A DNA stretch of 32,785 nt from Caulobacter sp. (GTDB lineage: Bacteria > Pseudomonadota > Alphaproteobacteria > Caulobacterales > Caulobacteraceae), in NCBI GenBank assembly GCA_026225565.1, contig JAMFTA010000199.1:32001-64785 (forward strand). The letters run 5' to 3'. The position numbers and the translations under genes are program-made. This document shows, piece after piece, positions 25,086 to 32,785 of the stretch. Positions within the stretch are counted from its first letter, which is position 1. Every line of letters begins with the position of its first letter. The notes beneath the pieces are model-generated. The model saw only the letters and a program-made list of their open reading frames with translations, was not told where the DNA came from and ran no database searches.

Positions 25086-27215
25086 ATGTTCGGAACGGTG
25101 ATGGCCTTGGCCCTGGCGGCGCAATCGGCGGTGGACGAGCCCCAGGGGCCGCCCTCCACCACGCCCTTGACCGCCCAGAGCGGCGCCACGCGCGCCCGCC
25201 GCGCGCCCGTGGCCCGCGGAGACAAGCCCGGCGCGGTGCAGAGCCTACAGCCGGAAGCGCCTAGCGGGCAGTCGTCCAGCGGGGTCACCTCCTATCCCGC
25301 GTCCTTCTTTGCGCCGTTTCAGCCCAACACCGTCAACGACATGCTGGACCATCTGCCGGGCTTTGTGTTCGACGATGGGGATAGCGTGCGCGGCTTCGCC
25401 GGGGCGGCGGGCAATGTGCTGATCGACAGCGACCGTCCCACCAGCAAGAACGACGACCTCTATAACGTGCTGCGCCGCATCCCCGCCTCGCAGGTCGAGC
25501 GCATCGACATCATTCGCGGCGGCGCGCCCGGTATCGACATGCAGGGCAAGACGGTGATGGCCAACGTCATTCGCAAGACCGGGGCGGCCGATAGCCTGAT
25601 GGTCGCCTTAGCCGAAAACTGGGTGGTGCGCGATGGTCGCCAGCAGCCGACGCTGCGCGTGGAGGCGAGCCACAGCGACAACGGCAAGACCCTGGAGGGC
25701 GGGCTGGTGGTCGGCGACTTCTTCGATGACGGCGCCGGCGACGGGCCGGAGGTGCGCCAGAACTCCACCGGCGTGATCGAACGGCTGAAGGACAACACCG
25801 AGGCCGGCGGCATCCAGGTCGTCGCCACGGGCGCCTATACGACGCCCCTCTTTGGAGGGAAGTTCAAGGTGAACGGCCAGATTTTCGGCCAGAGCTACAT
25901 CTATGACGAAACCGACCAGGACCGCATCGTCGCCGCTCAATCGAGCCTGGAGCACGATCATCAGAACAAGGAACAAGGGGAGCTCGGCCTCACCTATACC
26001 AAAAAGTTCGGCGAAAAGCTCTCGGTGGAGAGTCTCTATATTCAACAGCTGCAGGGGGAGGACTACCTCAGCCTCTACTATGCGCCGGGCGACGCCGAAC
26101 GTTTCCGCGAGCAGCACACCAATGGCGAAAGCATCCTGCGCTCGACCGTCACCTATACGGCATCCAACAGCCTGACCTTCGAGGCGGGGGCGGAGGGCGC
26201 CTATAACTGGCTGCACAGCCATACCGGCTATGTGGTGAACGGGGCGCAGATCGCTCTACCGGCCGCCGACGTGCAGGTGACTGAGCTGCGCGGCGAAGGG
26301 TTTGGCAAGGCCACCTGGGTCGCCTCGCCGCAATGGACCTTTGAGGCCGGTCTGCGGCTGGAAGGCTCGCACATCGCCTCGGATGGGGACGTGGTCCTGG
26401 CCAAGACCCTCTTCTATCCCAAGCCCCGAGTGGCGGCGACGTGGTCGCCGACCAAGGTCGACCAGTTTCGTCTTAGACTGGAGCAGGAGGTCGGCCAGCT
26501 GGATTTCAACGACTTCGTCGCCTCAAGCTCCTTGACCACCGGTCAGATCCACGCCGGCAATCCTAACCTCGATCCCCAGCAGGCCGGCGTGATCGAGGCG
26601 GCCTATGAGCGGCGCTTCTGGACCGCCGGCGATGTCAGCTTCACCTATCGCCATTCAGAGTTGACCGATGTGGTGGACCGCGCCCCGGTGTTCAGCCCCT
26701 CGGGCGATTACGACGCACCGGCCAATATCGGCAAGGGCAAGAAGGACGAGTTGATCGTCGCCTTCACCACCCCGCTTGACCCGTTCGGCATCCCGGGCGG
26801 GCAGTTGAAGGCCAATTACACCTGGCGCACCTCCAGCGTCACCGATCCCACCACCGGGGTCGATCGCCCCATCTCCGGCCTGCGCCCGCGCTTGGGCGAG
26901 ATCGACTTCACTCAGAACCTGCCCAAATGGAACCTGAACTGGGGCCTGACCTATTACGCCGGCTGGCGTGAGGCCTATTACCGATTCTCCCAGATCGAGG
27001 TGGATTCCTGGCGGCCGAACGGGACCGCCTTCGTCGAATACTTTCCGATCAAGAACCTAGCCGTCCGCTTTGAACTTGACGACATCAGCGCCGACTATCG
27101 CCGTAACCTGATCGTCTACCCCGACGCCCGCAATCTAACGGCTATGACCTATAGCGCCCGCCGCGACCTCTACTTCGGGCCCGCGCCCTATCTGCGGGTG
27201 AGGAAGGTGTTCTGA
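25086..27215 (+). CDS. TonB-dependent outer-membrane receptor, substrate unknown
   Basis: Outer-membrane channel powered by TonB, 709 residues from ATG 25086 (GGGGG lies upstream; the in-frame start at 25011 would add a stretch that is not signal-like). A short, weak signal region (MFGTVMALALAAQSA) is followed by a Pro/Ser-rich linker, a plug domain (about 75-190: TVNDMLDHLPGFVFDDGDSV, VLIDSDRPTSKNDDLYNVLR, IPASQVERIDIIRGGAPGID) and a 22-strand-type barrel ending in an aromatic residue (LRVRKVF). There is no STN signalling domain. It converges on a peptide transporter 13 bp away. No iron-site motif is seen; it could take up peptides, siderophores or carbohydrates. Confidence 0.88.
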   Translation: MFGTVMALALAAQSAVDEPQGPPSTTPLTAQSGATRARRAPVARGDKPGAVQSLQPEAPSGQSSSGVTSYPASFFAPFQPNTVNDMLDHLPGFVFDDGDSVRGFAGAAGNVLIDSDRPTSKNDDLYNVLRRIPASQVERIDIIRGGAPGIDMQGKTVMANVIRKTGAADSLMVALAENWVVRDGRQQPTLRVEASHSDNGKTLEGGLVVGDFFDDGAGDGPEVRQNSTGVIERLKDNTEAGGIQVVATGAYTTPLFGGKFKVNGQIFGQSYIYDETDQDRIVAAQSSLEHDHQNKEQGELGLTYTKKFGEKLSVESLYIQQLQGEDYLSLYYAPGDAERFREQHTNGESILRSTVTYTASNSLTFEAGAEGAYNWLHSHTGYVVNGAQIALPAADVQVTELRGEGFGKATWVASPQWTFEAGLRLEGSHIASDGDVVLAKTLFYPKPRVAATWSPTKVDQFRLRLEQEVGQLDFNDFVASSSLTTGQIHAGNPNLDPQQAGVIEAAYERRFWTAGDVSFTYRHSELTDVVDRAPVFSPSGDYDAPANIGKGKKDELIVAFTTPLDPFGIPGGQLKANYTWRTSSVTDPTTGVDRPISGLRPRLGEIDFTQNLPKWNLNWGLTYYAGWREAYYRFSQIEVDSWRPNGTAFVEYFPIKNLAVRFELDDISADYRRNLIVYPDARNLTAMTYSARRDLYFGPAPYLRVRKVF

Positions 27216-27228
27216 GCGGCAGGCCCGC

Positions 27229-29028
27229 CTACGGCTCGCCATGATCCACAGCCAGGACTGGGTGGTGGATCTCGTCCACCCCGTGGGACCAGCCCTTCAG
27301 CACCTGATTGAGCGCTAGGAACAGGACCCCCACGCCCACCGCCACCCATCCGACCACGCCAAACCAGTAGAGGGCGGTGTGCAAGGCGCCGGCGGGATTG
27401 AGCACCTGGCCGCCGACGGTTTCCGCCCCGGTCATGCCGGCGATCTTGGCGCCAATGAAATTGGCCCAGGAGGTGCCCAGATACCAGGTCGCCATCAGGG
27501 TGGAGACCAGCACCGGCGGCGACAGCTTGGTCACCGCCGACAGGCCCACTGGGCTCATGCACAGCTCGCCGGTGGTGTGCAGCAGATAGGCCATGCCCAG
27601 GAACACCAAGGGCACGCGGAACTGGCCGTCAGCGAACTTGCCGCTCCACATCAGGAGCAAGAATCCCGCCCCCACCTGGATCAAGGCCAGGCCGAACTTC
27701 AGCACCGGATTGGGATCGCGCTTGCGCTTGGCCAGCCATGTCCACACAGCGGCGAACACGGGAGCGAAGATCAGGATGAAGCCGGGGTTGAACGACTGGG
27801 TCTGGGCCGCGGTCATCACAAAGGCGCCGGCATTTAGCACCGTGTTGCGCTCGGCGAACAGGTTCAGCGAGGTGCCGGCCTGCTCGAACAGGGTCCAGAA
27901 CACCACTGAGCCGGCGATCAGGATCAAGGCGAGGCCTAGCCGCTGCCGCTCGACGCTAGTGCACTTGGTCGCCATGAACCAGGCGAGATAGGCGAGGATG
28001 GCGATGGACCCGGCCATCAGCAGCCAGCCGACCATGGTGTTGTTGCGCACCAGGAGCCACACTACCGCGACGGCGACGATGGCGGCGAGATAGACCGCCC
28101 ATTCCACATTGATCGGCCCCAGGACCTTGCGCTTGACGGCCACTGGGTCTGGCGGTTCGCCGTGTCCCTCCAGCCATTTTCGGCCGAGCATGAAGACGAT
28201 CCAGCCCGCCGCCATGCCGACGCCGGCGAGGCCAAACCCTGCCCACCAGCCCACCGTCTCGCCCAAGAGGCCACAGAGGATGCCGGCCCAGAAGGCCCCG
28301 AGATTGATGCCGTAATAGTAGAGAGTGAAGCCGGGATCGCGCCGAGGGTCTCCCATAGGATAGAGCTGGCCGACGATGGAGGCAATGTTGGCCTTCAGAT
28401 AGCCCACCCCGATGACGATGAAGGCCAGGGCCAAGTAGAAGATGTTGAGGAACAGGGGATCGCGCTTTTCCACCGACAGAACGTAGCTGCCCGCTGGCAG
28501 GACGCTGGGCAGGGGCGCTGCGGCCGGCAGACCCTTGATGGCGAAGCCGCCGCCGGGGGCCGCGCCGAAGGCGTAGGCGTGGGCCCCGACCTTCAACGTC
28601 TCTTGCCGCCCCGCCCCGCGCCCTTCGCTGAGGAAGGTGTATTTGGCGCCCTGATACGTCAGCACCTGCTGCGCCGGCGCCGCTTCGATGGCCAGGCCCA
28701 GGTGGCCGATGACCAGCAAGAGGGCTCCCACCTGGATGGCTTTGCGCGTGCCGATCCAGCGGTCCGCCAACATGCCGCCGATCAGGGGCGTCAGATAGAC
28801 CAGGCCCACATAGGCCCCATATTGGTCCGCCGCGGCCCGGTCGGTGAGCAGGAACTGTTGGGTCAGATAGAAGATCAGAATCCCGCGCATCCCGTAGTAG
28901 GAAAATCGCTCCCACATCTCGGCGAAGAATAGGACGAACAGGCCCCTGGGGTGATTGCGCAGCTGCAGCAGCACAGGGATCGCCGTCAGGACCGTGATCA
29001 CGATCCCGGCGATAACAACAATGTTCAT
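27229..29028 (-). CDS. POT/PTR-family proton-dependent oligopeptide transporter
   Basis: Inner-membrane symporter of 599 residues. The family signature ExxERFxYYG is exact at residues 37-46 (EMWERFSYYG), followed by GMLADRWIGTRKA. About 14 helices are seen; residues 120-190 form an unusually long periplasmic loop (VLTYQGAKYTFLSEGRGAGR..) between helices, and the conserved block LKANIASIVGQLY comes after it. The end of the protein (GELCMSPVGLSAVTKLSP) matches the PTR2 signature. It carries di- and tripeptides by family knowledge. It is convergent with the TonB-dependent receptor. Confidence 0.93.
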   Translation of the reverse strand: MNIVVIAGIVITVLTAIPVLLQLRNHPRGLFVLFFAEMWERFSYYGMRGILIFYLTQQFLLTDRAAADQYGAYVGLVYLTPLIGGMLADRWIGTRKAIQVGALLLVIGHLGLAIEAAPAQQVLTYQGAKYTFLSEGRGAGRQETLKVGAHAYAFGAAPGGGFAIKGLPAAAPLPSVLPAGSYVLSVEKRDPLFLNIFYLALAFIVIGVGYLKANIASIVGQLYPMGDPRRDPGFTLYYYGINLGAFWAGILCGLLGETVGWWAGFGLAGVGMAAGWIVFMLGRKWLEGHGEPPDPVAVKRKVLGPINVEWAVYLAAIVAVAVVWLLVRNNTMVGWLLMAGSIAILAYLAWFMATKCTSVERQRLGLALILIAGSVVFWTLFEQAGTSLNLFAERNTVLNAGAFVMTAAQTQSFNPGFILIFAPVFAAVWTWLAKRKRDPNPVLKFGLALIQVGAGFLLLMWSGKFADGQFRVPLVFLGMAYLLHTTGELCMSPVGLSAVTKLSPPVLVSTLMATWYLGTSWANFIGAKIAGMTGAETVGGQVLNPAGALHTALYWFGVVGWVAVGVGVLFLALNQVLKGWSHGVDEIHHPVLAVDHGEP

Positions 29029-29157
29029 CAGAAATTCGACCTGAGCTGCGAGGCGGGGTGAAACTTCCCCGACTTCTTACTATCTGGGGATAGAAACCAC
29101 GCCCAACCGCGTTTCACAAGTCAGGGGCGTTCGCCGCCCCGGCCAGGAGCCCGCCCC

Positions 29158-29526
29158 ATGAAACTTCCCGGACCGGATCATCCCATCGCCATCGCCCCCG
29201 CGAGCCGCCGAGTGCGGGCCAAGGTGGGCGGCCATGTGATCGCCGACACCGCCGAGGCTTTGATGCTGACCGAGGCCAGCTATGCTCCCGTCGCCTACCT
29301 GCCGCGGGAGGACGTGGAGATGGGCTTCCTCTCGAAGACCGACCACCACAGCTATTGCCCCTACAAGGGCGAGGCCTCCTACTTCAGCCTGCACATCGAC
29401 GGCGAGATGCGGGAGAACGCGGTGTGGAGTTATGAGGACCCCTATCCCGCCCTGCAGGCGATCAAGGGTCGACTGGCCTTCTACCCCAACCAGGTGGAGG
29501 TCTACACGGTCGATACCGACGTCTGA
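29158..29526 (+). CDS. DUF427 domain protein
   Basis: Small cytoplasmic protein of 122 residues with the DUF427 hallmark HHSYCPYKGEASYFSL (about 63-78), the leading GGHVIADTAEALMLTEASY and the AVWSYEDPYPALQAIKGRLA region. CAGGAG lies before ATG 29158. The function of the family is unknown; the fold is a small beta-tent and the conserved His/Tyr/Cys cluster suggests a ligand or metal pocket. It is divergent from the peptide transporter and convergent with the next gene. Confidence 0.93.
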   Translation: MKLPGPDHPIAIAPASRRVRAKVGGHVIADTAEALMLTEASYAPVAYLPREDVEMGFLSKTDHHSYCPYKGEASYFSLHIDGEMRENAVWSYEDPYPALQAIKGRLAFYPNQVEVYTVDTDV

Positions 29527-29592
29527 GGCGACCGTCGGCGGCGACGGCCGCAACCGCCACGATGCGATGACGCCTTGAGCGCCCCGGGTGGA

Positions 29593-30600
29593 TTAAAGAG
29601 CGACCACCGTTTGCTCGATGGCGCCGAAGATGGTGTGGCGCTTGTGGTCGCGCATCTCGATCCGCACCTGATCGCCCGCTTTCAGGAAGGGGGTCTGGGG
29701 CGCGCCCATGAGGATCGTCTCGACGGTCCGCACCTCGGCGATGCAGGCATAGCCGAGGCCGCCCTTGGCTATGGGCAGGCCGGGGCCGCCGTCCGGCCCC
29801 TTGTTGGAGACCGTGCCCGACCCGACGATGGTTCCGGCGCAAAGGCTGCGGGTCTTGGCCGCATGGGCGATCAGGACGCCGAAGTCGAAGGTCATGTCGA
29901 CGCCGGCGTCCGCCCGGCCTAAATCTTCGCCATTCAGCGTTGTCTCCACCGCGCCGTGCAGCTTACCCCCGTCCCAGCGGTCGCCCAGGGCGTCGGGGGT
30001 CACCGCCACCGGTGAGAAGGCGCACGCCGGTTTGGACTGGAAGAAGCCGAAGTTCTTGGCCAACTCGCCAGGGATCAGGTGGCGAAGGCTGACGTCATTG
30101 ACCAGCATCACCAGACGGATGAACCCCCTCGCCTCCTCGGCGCTAACGCCCTGGGGCGTGTCGCCGACGATCACCGCCACCTCGGCCTCCAGGTCGCAGC
30201 CCCAGGCCTCATCGCCCAGCGGGATGGGATCGCGGGGGCCGAGAAACCCGTCCGAGCCGCCCTGGTACATCAAAGGATCGGTCCAGAAGCTCTCGGGCAT
30301 CTCAGCCCCCCGAGCTTTTCGCACCAGCTCCACATGGTTCACATAGGCCGAGCCGTCGGCCCACTGGTAGGCGCGCGGCAGGGGCGAGGCGGCTTCGTGC
30401 TCATGAAACCGCTGCTCGGGCAGGCCGCCGGTCTCAAGACTCAGGGCCAGGGCGCGCAGGAGGGGTTCACAACGCTCCCAGTCGTCTAGCGCCGCTTGCA
30501 GGGTGGGCGCGATGGCGTCCGCCGGGGTGAACCAGGCGAGGTCGTTTGAGACCACCGCCAGAGCGCCGTCGCGCCCGGACTTCAAGGAGGCGAGTTTCAT
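29593..30600 (-). CDS. Fumarylacetoacetate hydrolase-family protein
   Basis: Cytosolic metal-dependent hydrolase or decarboxylase of 335 residues. The C-terminal FAH fold has the metal site DLEAEVAVIVGD (Glu138, Glu140) with Asp in MLVNDVSLRHL, then FQSKPACAFSPVAV and the SGTVSNKGPDGGPG loop. The N-terminus (LASLKSGRDGALAVVSNDLA) and the overall length are like those of the fumarylacetoacetase-like proteins near aromatic catabolism genes. No such genes are adjacent, so the substrate is unknown; it may be fumarylacetoacetate itself. No ribosome-binding site is evident before ATG 30600. Confidence 0.9.
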   Translation of the reverse strand: MKLASLKSGRDGALAVVSNDLAWFTPADAIAPTLQAALDDWERCEPLLRALALSLETGGLPEQRFHEHEAASPLPRAYQWADGSAYVNHVELVRKARGAEMPESFWTDPLMYQGGSDGFLGPRDPIPLGDEAWGCDLEAEVAVIVGDTPQGVSAEEARGFIRLVMLVNDVSLRHLIPGELAKNFGFFQSKPACAFSPVAVTPDALGDRWDGGKLHGAVETTLNGEDLGRADAGVDMTFDFGVLIAHAAKTRSLCAGTIVGSGTVSNKGPDGGPGLPIAKGGLGYACIAEVRTVETILMGAPQTPFLKAGDQVRIEMRDHKRHTIFGAIEQTVVAL

Positions 30601-30639
30601 GGGGCCATTGGTGGCACAGGGCGCCCCACGGGAAAAGCC

Positions 30640-31374
30640 TTATCCGTGAGACTTGGCGCTGGCCGCCAGGGGCGGGGCCGCCGTGGAACGTCGCGGCGGC
30701 GGCGCGGCGCGGGCGGACGCCGGGGAGGAGGTCTTGATGATCAGGAGGTCCTGAATGCGGGCCAGATCCCGCTCCACCACGTCCTTGCGCCAATAGTCGG
30801 ACAAGGCCTCCAAGGCCTCGCGCACGGCGACGATCTGCTCGCGCCCACTCATCGGCTCGCTGTGTTTCTCACCATGGTGCGGCGGCGCTTCCTTGGAGAC
30901 GATCTGGGCCGGCGAGATGAACACCTTCCGGTCAGCCCCAGCGGAGACGATGACGGCCGACTCCGTCTTGGACTCAGGGGCGTGGACATGAGCGGCGTGA
31001 GGTCGCTCTCCCTCGCCGGCCAGGGCCTTTTTCAAGCCACCCAACGGCTTGGAGACCGATCCGCCGAAGGTCAGCAGGGGGCCAAGATTCATCTCCAGGG
31101 CTTCGGCCACCCTTTGGGCGCCGTCGATCGTGCCCGCGCCCGTTTTCATCAGCGCCTGATCCAGCACCCGCCGGATGGTGCGATAGATGTGTTCGGGCGC
31201 CCGCAGCCGAGCCGCCGCTTCGTCCCGCGCTCGCTGGCGATAGGCCAGAAGGCCGATCACCGCCGCCACCAGGAGGATGAACCATAGCGCCGCGCCGCTA
31301 TAGAGCAGCGGCTCGGGAAAGATCGGCCCGGTCCATTCGACCGGCGGAGGGGCGTCGGGGTAGTCGAGACTCAT
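30640..31374 (-). CDS. Single-pass membrane protein of unknown function
   Basis: I do not recognise this 244-residue protein. It has a short Pro-rich N-terminus, one hydrophobic segment (about 27-45, GAALWFILLVAAVIGLLAY), a basic stop (RQRARDEAAARL), a helical segment (EHIYRTIRRVLDQALMKT and DGAQRVAEALEMNLGPLLTF), a His-rich variable stretch (HAAHVHAPESK...HHGEKHSE) and a C-terminal helix (REQIVAVREALEALSDYWRK), then a Pro/Ser/Ala tail. The arrangement implies an inner-membrane anchor with a cytoplasmic, partly coiled domain. It follows no obvious operon. GC content and codon use look like those of its neighbours. Confidence 0.72.
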   Translation of the reverse strand: MSLDYPDAPPPVEWTGPIFPEPLLYSGAALWFILLVAAVIGLLAYRQRARDEAAARLRAPEHIYRTIRRVLDQALMKTGAGTIDGAQRVAEALEMNLGPLLTFGGSVSKPLGGLKKALAGEGERPHAAHVHAPESKTESAVIVSAGADRKVFISPAQIVSKEAPPHHGEKHSEPMSGREQIVAVREALEALSDYWRKDVVERDLARIQDLLIIKTSSPASARAAPPPRRSTAAPPLAASAKSHG

Positions 31375-31470
31375 GGGGTCGCCCCAGGCTTCGCGGAATG
31401 AGCATGGCGGCGCCGAGGCGAGACCGCAAGCCGCAATTAACCCTTTCGACGGGCAGGCGACGCTAGGTGC

Positions 31471-31887
31471 TCAGGCCGGCTTCTTAATGGTGCGCGAACG
31501 TCGGGCGCCCTGGTCGTAGAGCACCGCGTTGGTGAATACGATCACCTCCACCAAGACGTCGCCGCCCGGCTCTGAGGCCCATACATAGTTACGCTCGACT
31601 TCAACGGGAGCGCCGGTGGGCGCGAACCCTTCATAGGTGTCGCCCCAGGGCGTGATCTTGGAGAGCTCGCGCCAACTCATCGAGCAGGCGCGGATCAGCT
31701 CGTCATCGGCCATCATCTCCAGGGCCAGGGGGGCGGGCATCTCACTGGCATCCTTGAAGGCGGGTGGGAGAGACCAGCGATCATTGGGCTGGCCGGTCAA
31801 ATGATCGTGCGGATTTAAACCGCGCACGGCCGATTGCCAACCACGGGCGGGATACCCCGCCATAGCCAGCGGCATAGGAGCCCGCAT
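31471..31887 (-). CDS. Uncharacterised protein of 138 residues
   Basis: Not recognised. The product has no signal peptide or membrane segment. It contains compact, conserved-looking blocks: GLNPHDHLTGQPNDRWSLPP (about 23-42), APLALEMMADDELIRACSMS and SWRELSKITPWGDTYEGFAP (about 71-90), and a beta-rich NYVWASEPGGDVLVEVIVFT end. The N-terminal 18 residues may not be real: ATGs at 31887, 31875 and 31863 are all in frame and none has a clear ribosome-binding site. It is followed by the membrane protein at 30640-31374, 96 nt away on the same strand, and is divergent from the YqaA/DedA-like gene. Confidence 0.68.
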   Translation of the reverse strand: MRAPMPLAMAGYPARGWQSAVRGLNPHDHLTGQPNDRWSLPPAFKDASEMPAPLALEMMADDELIRACSMSWRELSKITPWGDTYEGFAPTGAPVEVERNYVWASEPGGDVLVEVIVFTNAVLYDQGARRSRTIKKPA

Positions 31888-31976
31888 CGCCGCGTCTGAC
31901 GCTCGGCGCGGGGCGTGTTCTCCTTTGCGGCAAAGCCTGCTAGCCAGGACGCGCCATCCGCCTGAAGGGGCCCGCC

Positions 31977-32543
31977 TTGCTTCGATCGCTCTACGACCGG
32001 CTGATGCGCCTCGCCGGCACCCGCTACGCCGTCCTGTGGCTCGCTTTGGAGGCCTTCTGCGAGGGGGTCTTCTTTCCCATTCCGCCGGACCTGATGCTGA
32101 TGCCGATGGTGCTGGCCCATCCCAAGCGGTCCTGGATCTACGCCGCCGTCTGCCTGGTCGCCTCCATATGCGGCGGTTCGGTCGGCTATGCGGTAGGCTA
32201 TTTCGTCGAGCCGGTGGGGCGGGCGATCCTGGCCCTCACCGGCAACGCCAATGGCCTGGATAGTTTTCGCCACCTCTACGCCCAGTTTGGGCTTTTGCTG
32301 ATCGCCTTGCCGATTCCCTATAAGTTGATCGCCATCGCCTCCGGTTTCGCCCACTTCAGCTTTCCGACCTTCCTGATCGCCTCGACCTGCATTCGCGGCG
32401 CGCGCTTCTTTCTGGTGGCGGGCCTCTTGCGGGTCTATGGCGCCCCCATCCGCGCCTTTGTCGAAAAGCGCCTGGTGCTGGTGATCTCCGCTGTGGCGGT
32501 GGTGTTGGTCGCCCTGGTGCTGGTTCTGAAGTTTCACCACTAA
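31977..32543 (+). CDS. YqaA/DedA-like membrane protein (SNARE-associated VTT domain)
   Basis: Inner-membrane protein of 188 residues with several hydrophobic segments. The FCEGVFFPIPPDLMLMPMVL block, GGSVGYAVGYFV, IALPIPYKLIAIASGFAHFS and the Arg-containing CIRGARFFLVAGLL are characteristic of the YqaA branch of the DedA/VTT superfamily, whose members move lipids or hold membrane potential. A TTG start at 31977 is chosen: AAGGGG lies 6 nt upstream and the reading begins MLRSLYDRL, as in relatives. ATG 32004 would remove a conserved N-terminus. It is followed by dsbB after 15 nt, so the two probably form a small operon. Confidence 0.87.
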   Translation: MLRSLYDRLMRLAGTRYAVLWLALEAFCEGVFFPIPPDLMLMPMVLAHPKRSWIYAAVCLVASICGGSVGYAVGYFVEPVGRAILALTGNANGLDSFRHLYAQFGLLLIALPIPYKLIAIASGFAHFSFPTFLIASTCIRGARFFLVAGLLRVYGAPIRAFVEKRLVLVISAVAVVLVALVLVLKFHH

Positions 32544-32558
32544 CCCCGAGGCCCACTT

Positions 32559-32785
32559 ATGCGGATCGTCCGTTTCGCCTCCCATTGGCCCGCCGTCGCC
32601 GCCCTGGCCGCCGCCGCCATGCTGGCGACCGCCCACGGGTTCGAGACCTTTGGCCACTTTCCGCCGTGCGAACTCTGTCTGAGGCAGCGGGACATCTACT
32701 GGCTGATCCTGTTCAGCGGCGCGGCCCTGTCGCTGGCCTCGCGCCTGCGACCGACGGTGTTGCGGGTCGCTTGCGCCATTTTGGC
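32559..32785 (+). CDS. dsbB: Disulfide bond formation protein DsbB (partial, C-terminus off the right edge)
   Basis: Inner-membrane quinone-linked oxidase that reoxidises DsbA. The first 75 residues are visible: a first helix (WPAVAALAAAAMLATAHGFE), the redox motif CELC (Cys37, Cys40) followed by LRQR, and the second helix (IYWLILFSGAALSLAS). This is the standard CxxCxxQR signature of DsbB. The ATG at 32559 is preceded by CCCCGAGG and sits 15 nt after the upstream stop. Confidence 0.9.
   Translation, partial: MRIVRFASHWPAVAALAAAAMLATAHGFETFGHFPPCELCLRQRDIYWLILFSGAALSLASRLRPTVLRVACAIL

Noticed and set aside
29058-29117. GTGAAAC/GTTTCAC pair upstream of the DUF427 gene
   Set aside because: Only 7 bp with a 46-nt gap in a divergent promoter region; expected by chance.

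Overview
The window is GC-rich, gene-dense alphaproteobacterial chromosome. It has a tight-adherence (Flp/Tad) pilus locus in pilA-cpaABCDEF-tadBC order, an obgE-proB pair, an alphaproteobacterial-type ornithine decarboxylase and many 4-bp ATGA/GTGA stop-start overlaps. Together these point to Caulobacterales (Caulobacter/Phenylobacterium-like). The assignment is by gene content and order only; no rRNA or other marker is present, and no tRNA, IS element, prophage or CRISPR array was seen.

Layout. (1) 1-883 (-): the N-terminal part of a type III PLP ornithine decarboxylase. Its 5' leader (about 884-1046) is structured and holds a 44-codon short ORF, and is a candidate for the alphaproteobacterial speF RNA motif. 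(2) 1288-10633 (+): the Tad pilus locus, with two Flp pilin genes separated by a strong hairpin, then prepilin peptidase, CpaB, secretin CpaC, lipoprotein CpaD, CpaE/TadZ, ATPase CpaF and inner-membrane platform proteins TadB and TadC. A long inverted repeat lies between cpaA and cpaB. (3) 10705-14200 (+): three overlapping genes, an MFS transporter, a betaine/OpuC-type ABC ATPase and a fused permease plus substrate-binding protein. (4) 14270-15823: a PilZ-domain protein, a TetR-type regulator, a palindromic intergenic unit and a small secreted Tyr/Arg/His-rich protein. (5) 15985-18193 (+): obgE and proB; proB carries an apparent one-base frameshift. (6) 18440-22609: two convergent iron-import modules, feoA-feoB-small Cys-tailed membrane protein on + and p19-cupredoxin-ftr1 on -, each with a Fur-like site upstream. 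(7) 22765-29526: a PEBP-family protein, TldD, a TonB-dependent receptor, a POT-family peptide transporter and a DUF427 protein. (8) 29593-32785: a fumarylacetoacetate hydrolase-family protein, two unrecognised proteins, a YqaA/DedA-like membrane protein and the start of dsbB.

How the genes work together. CpaA matures the pilins; CpaF powers assembly through TadB/TadC, CpaE places the machine, and CpaC/CpaD/CpaB form the outer-membrane channel. The tadE/F/G minor pilins and tadD are not here and must be elsewhere if the system is complete. The iron genes suggest a ferrous route (FeoAB) and a P19/Ftr1 route induced by the same starvation signal.

I did not find a clearly new system. The best leads are the ornithine decarboxylase leader, the frameshifted proB, the translationally coupled MFS-ABC transporter operon, the inverted repeat inside the pilus operon and two unrecognised proteins near the right end.
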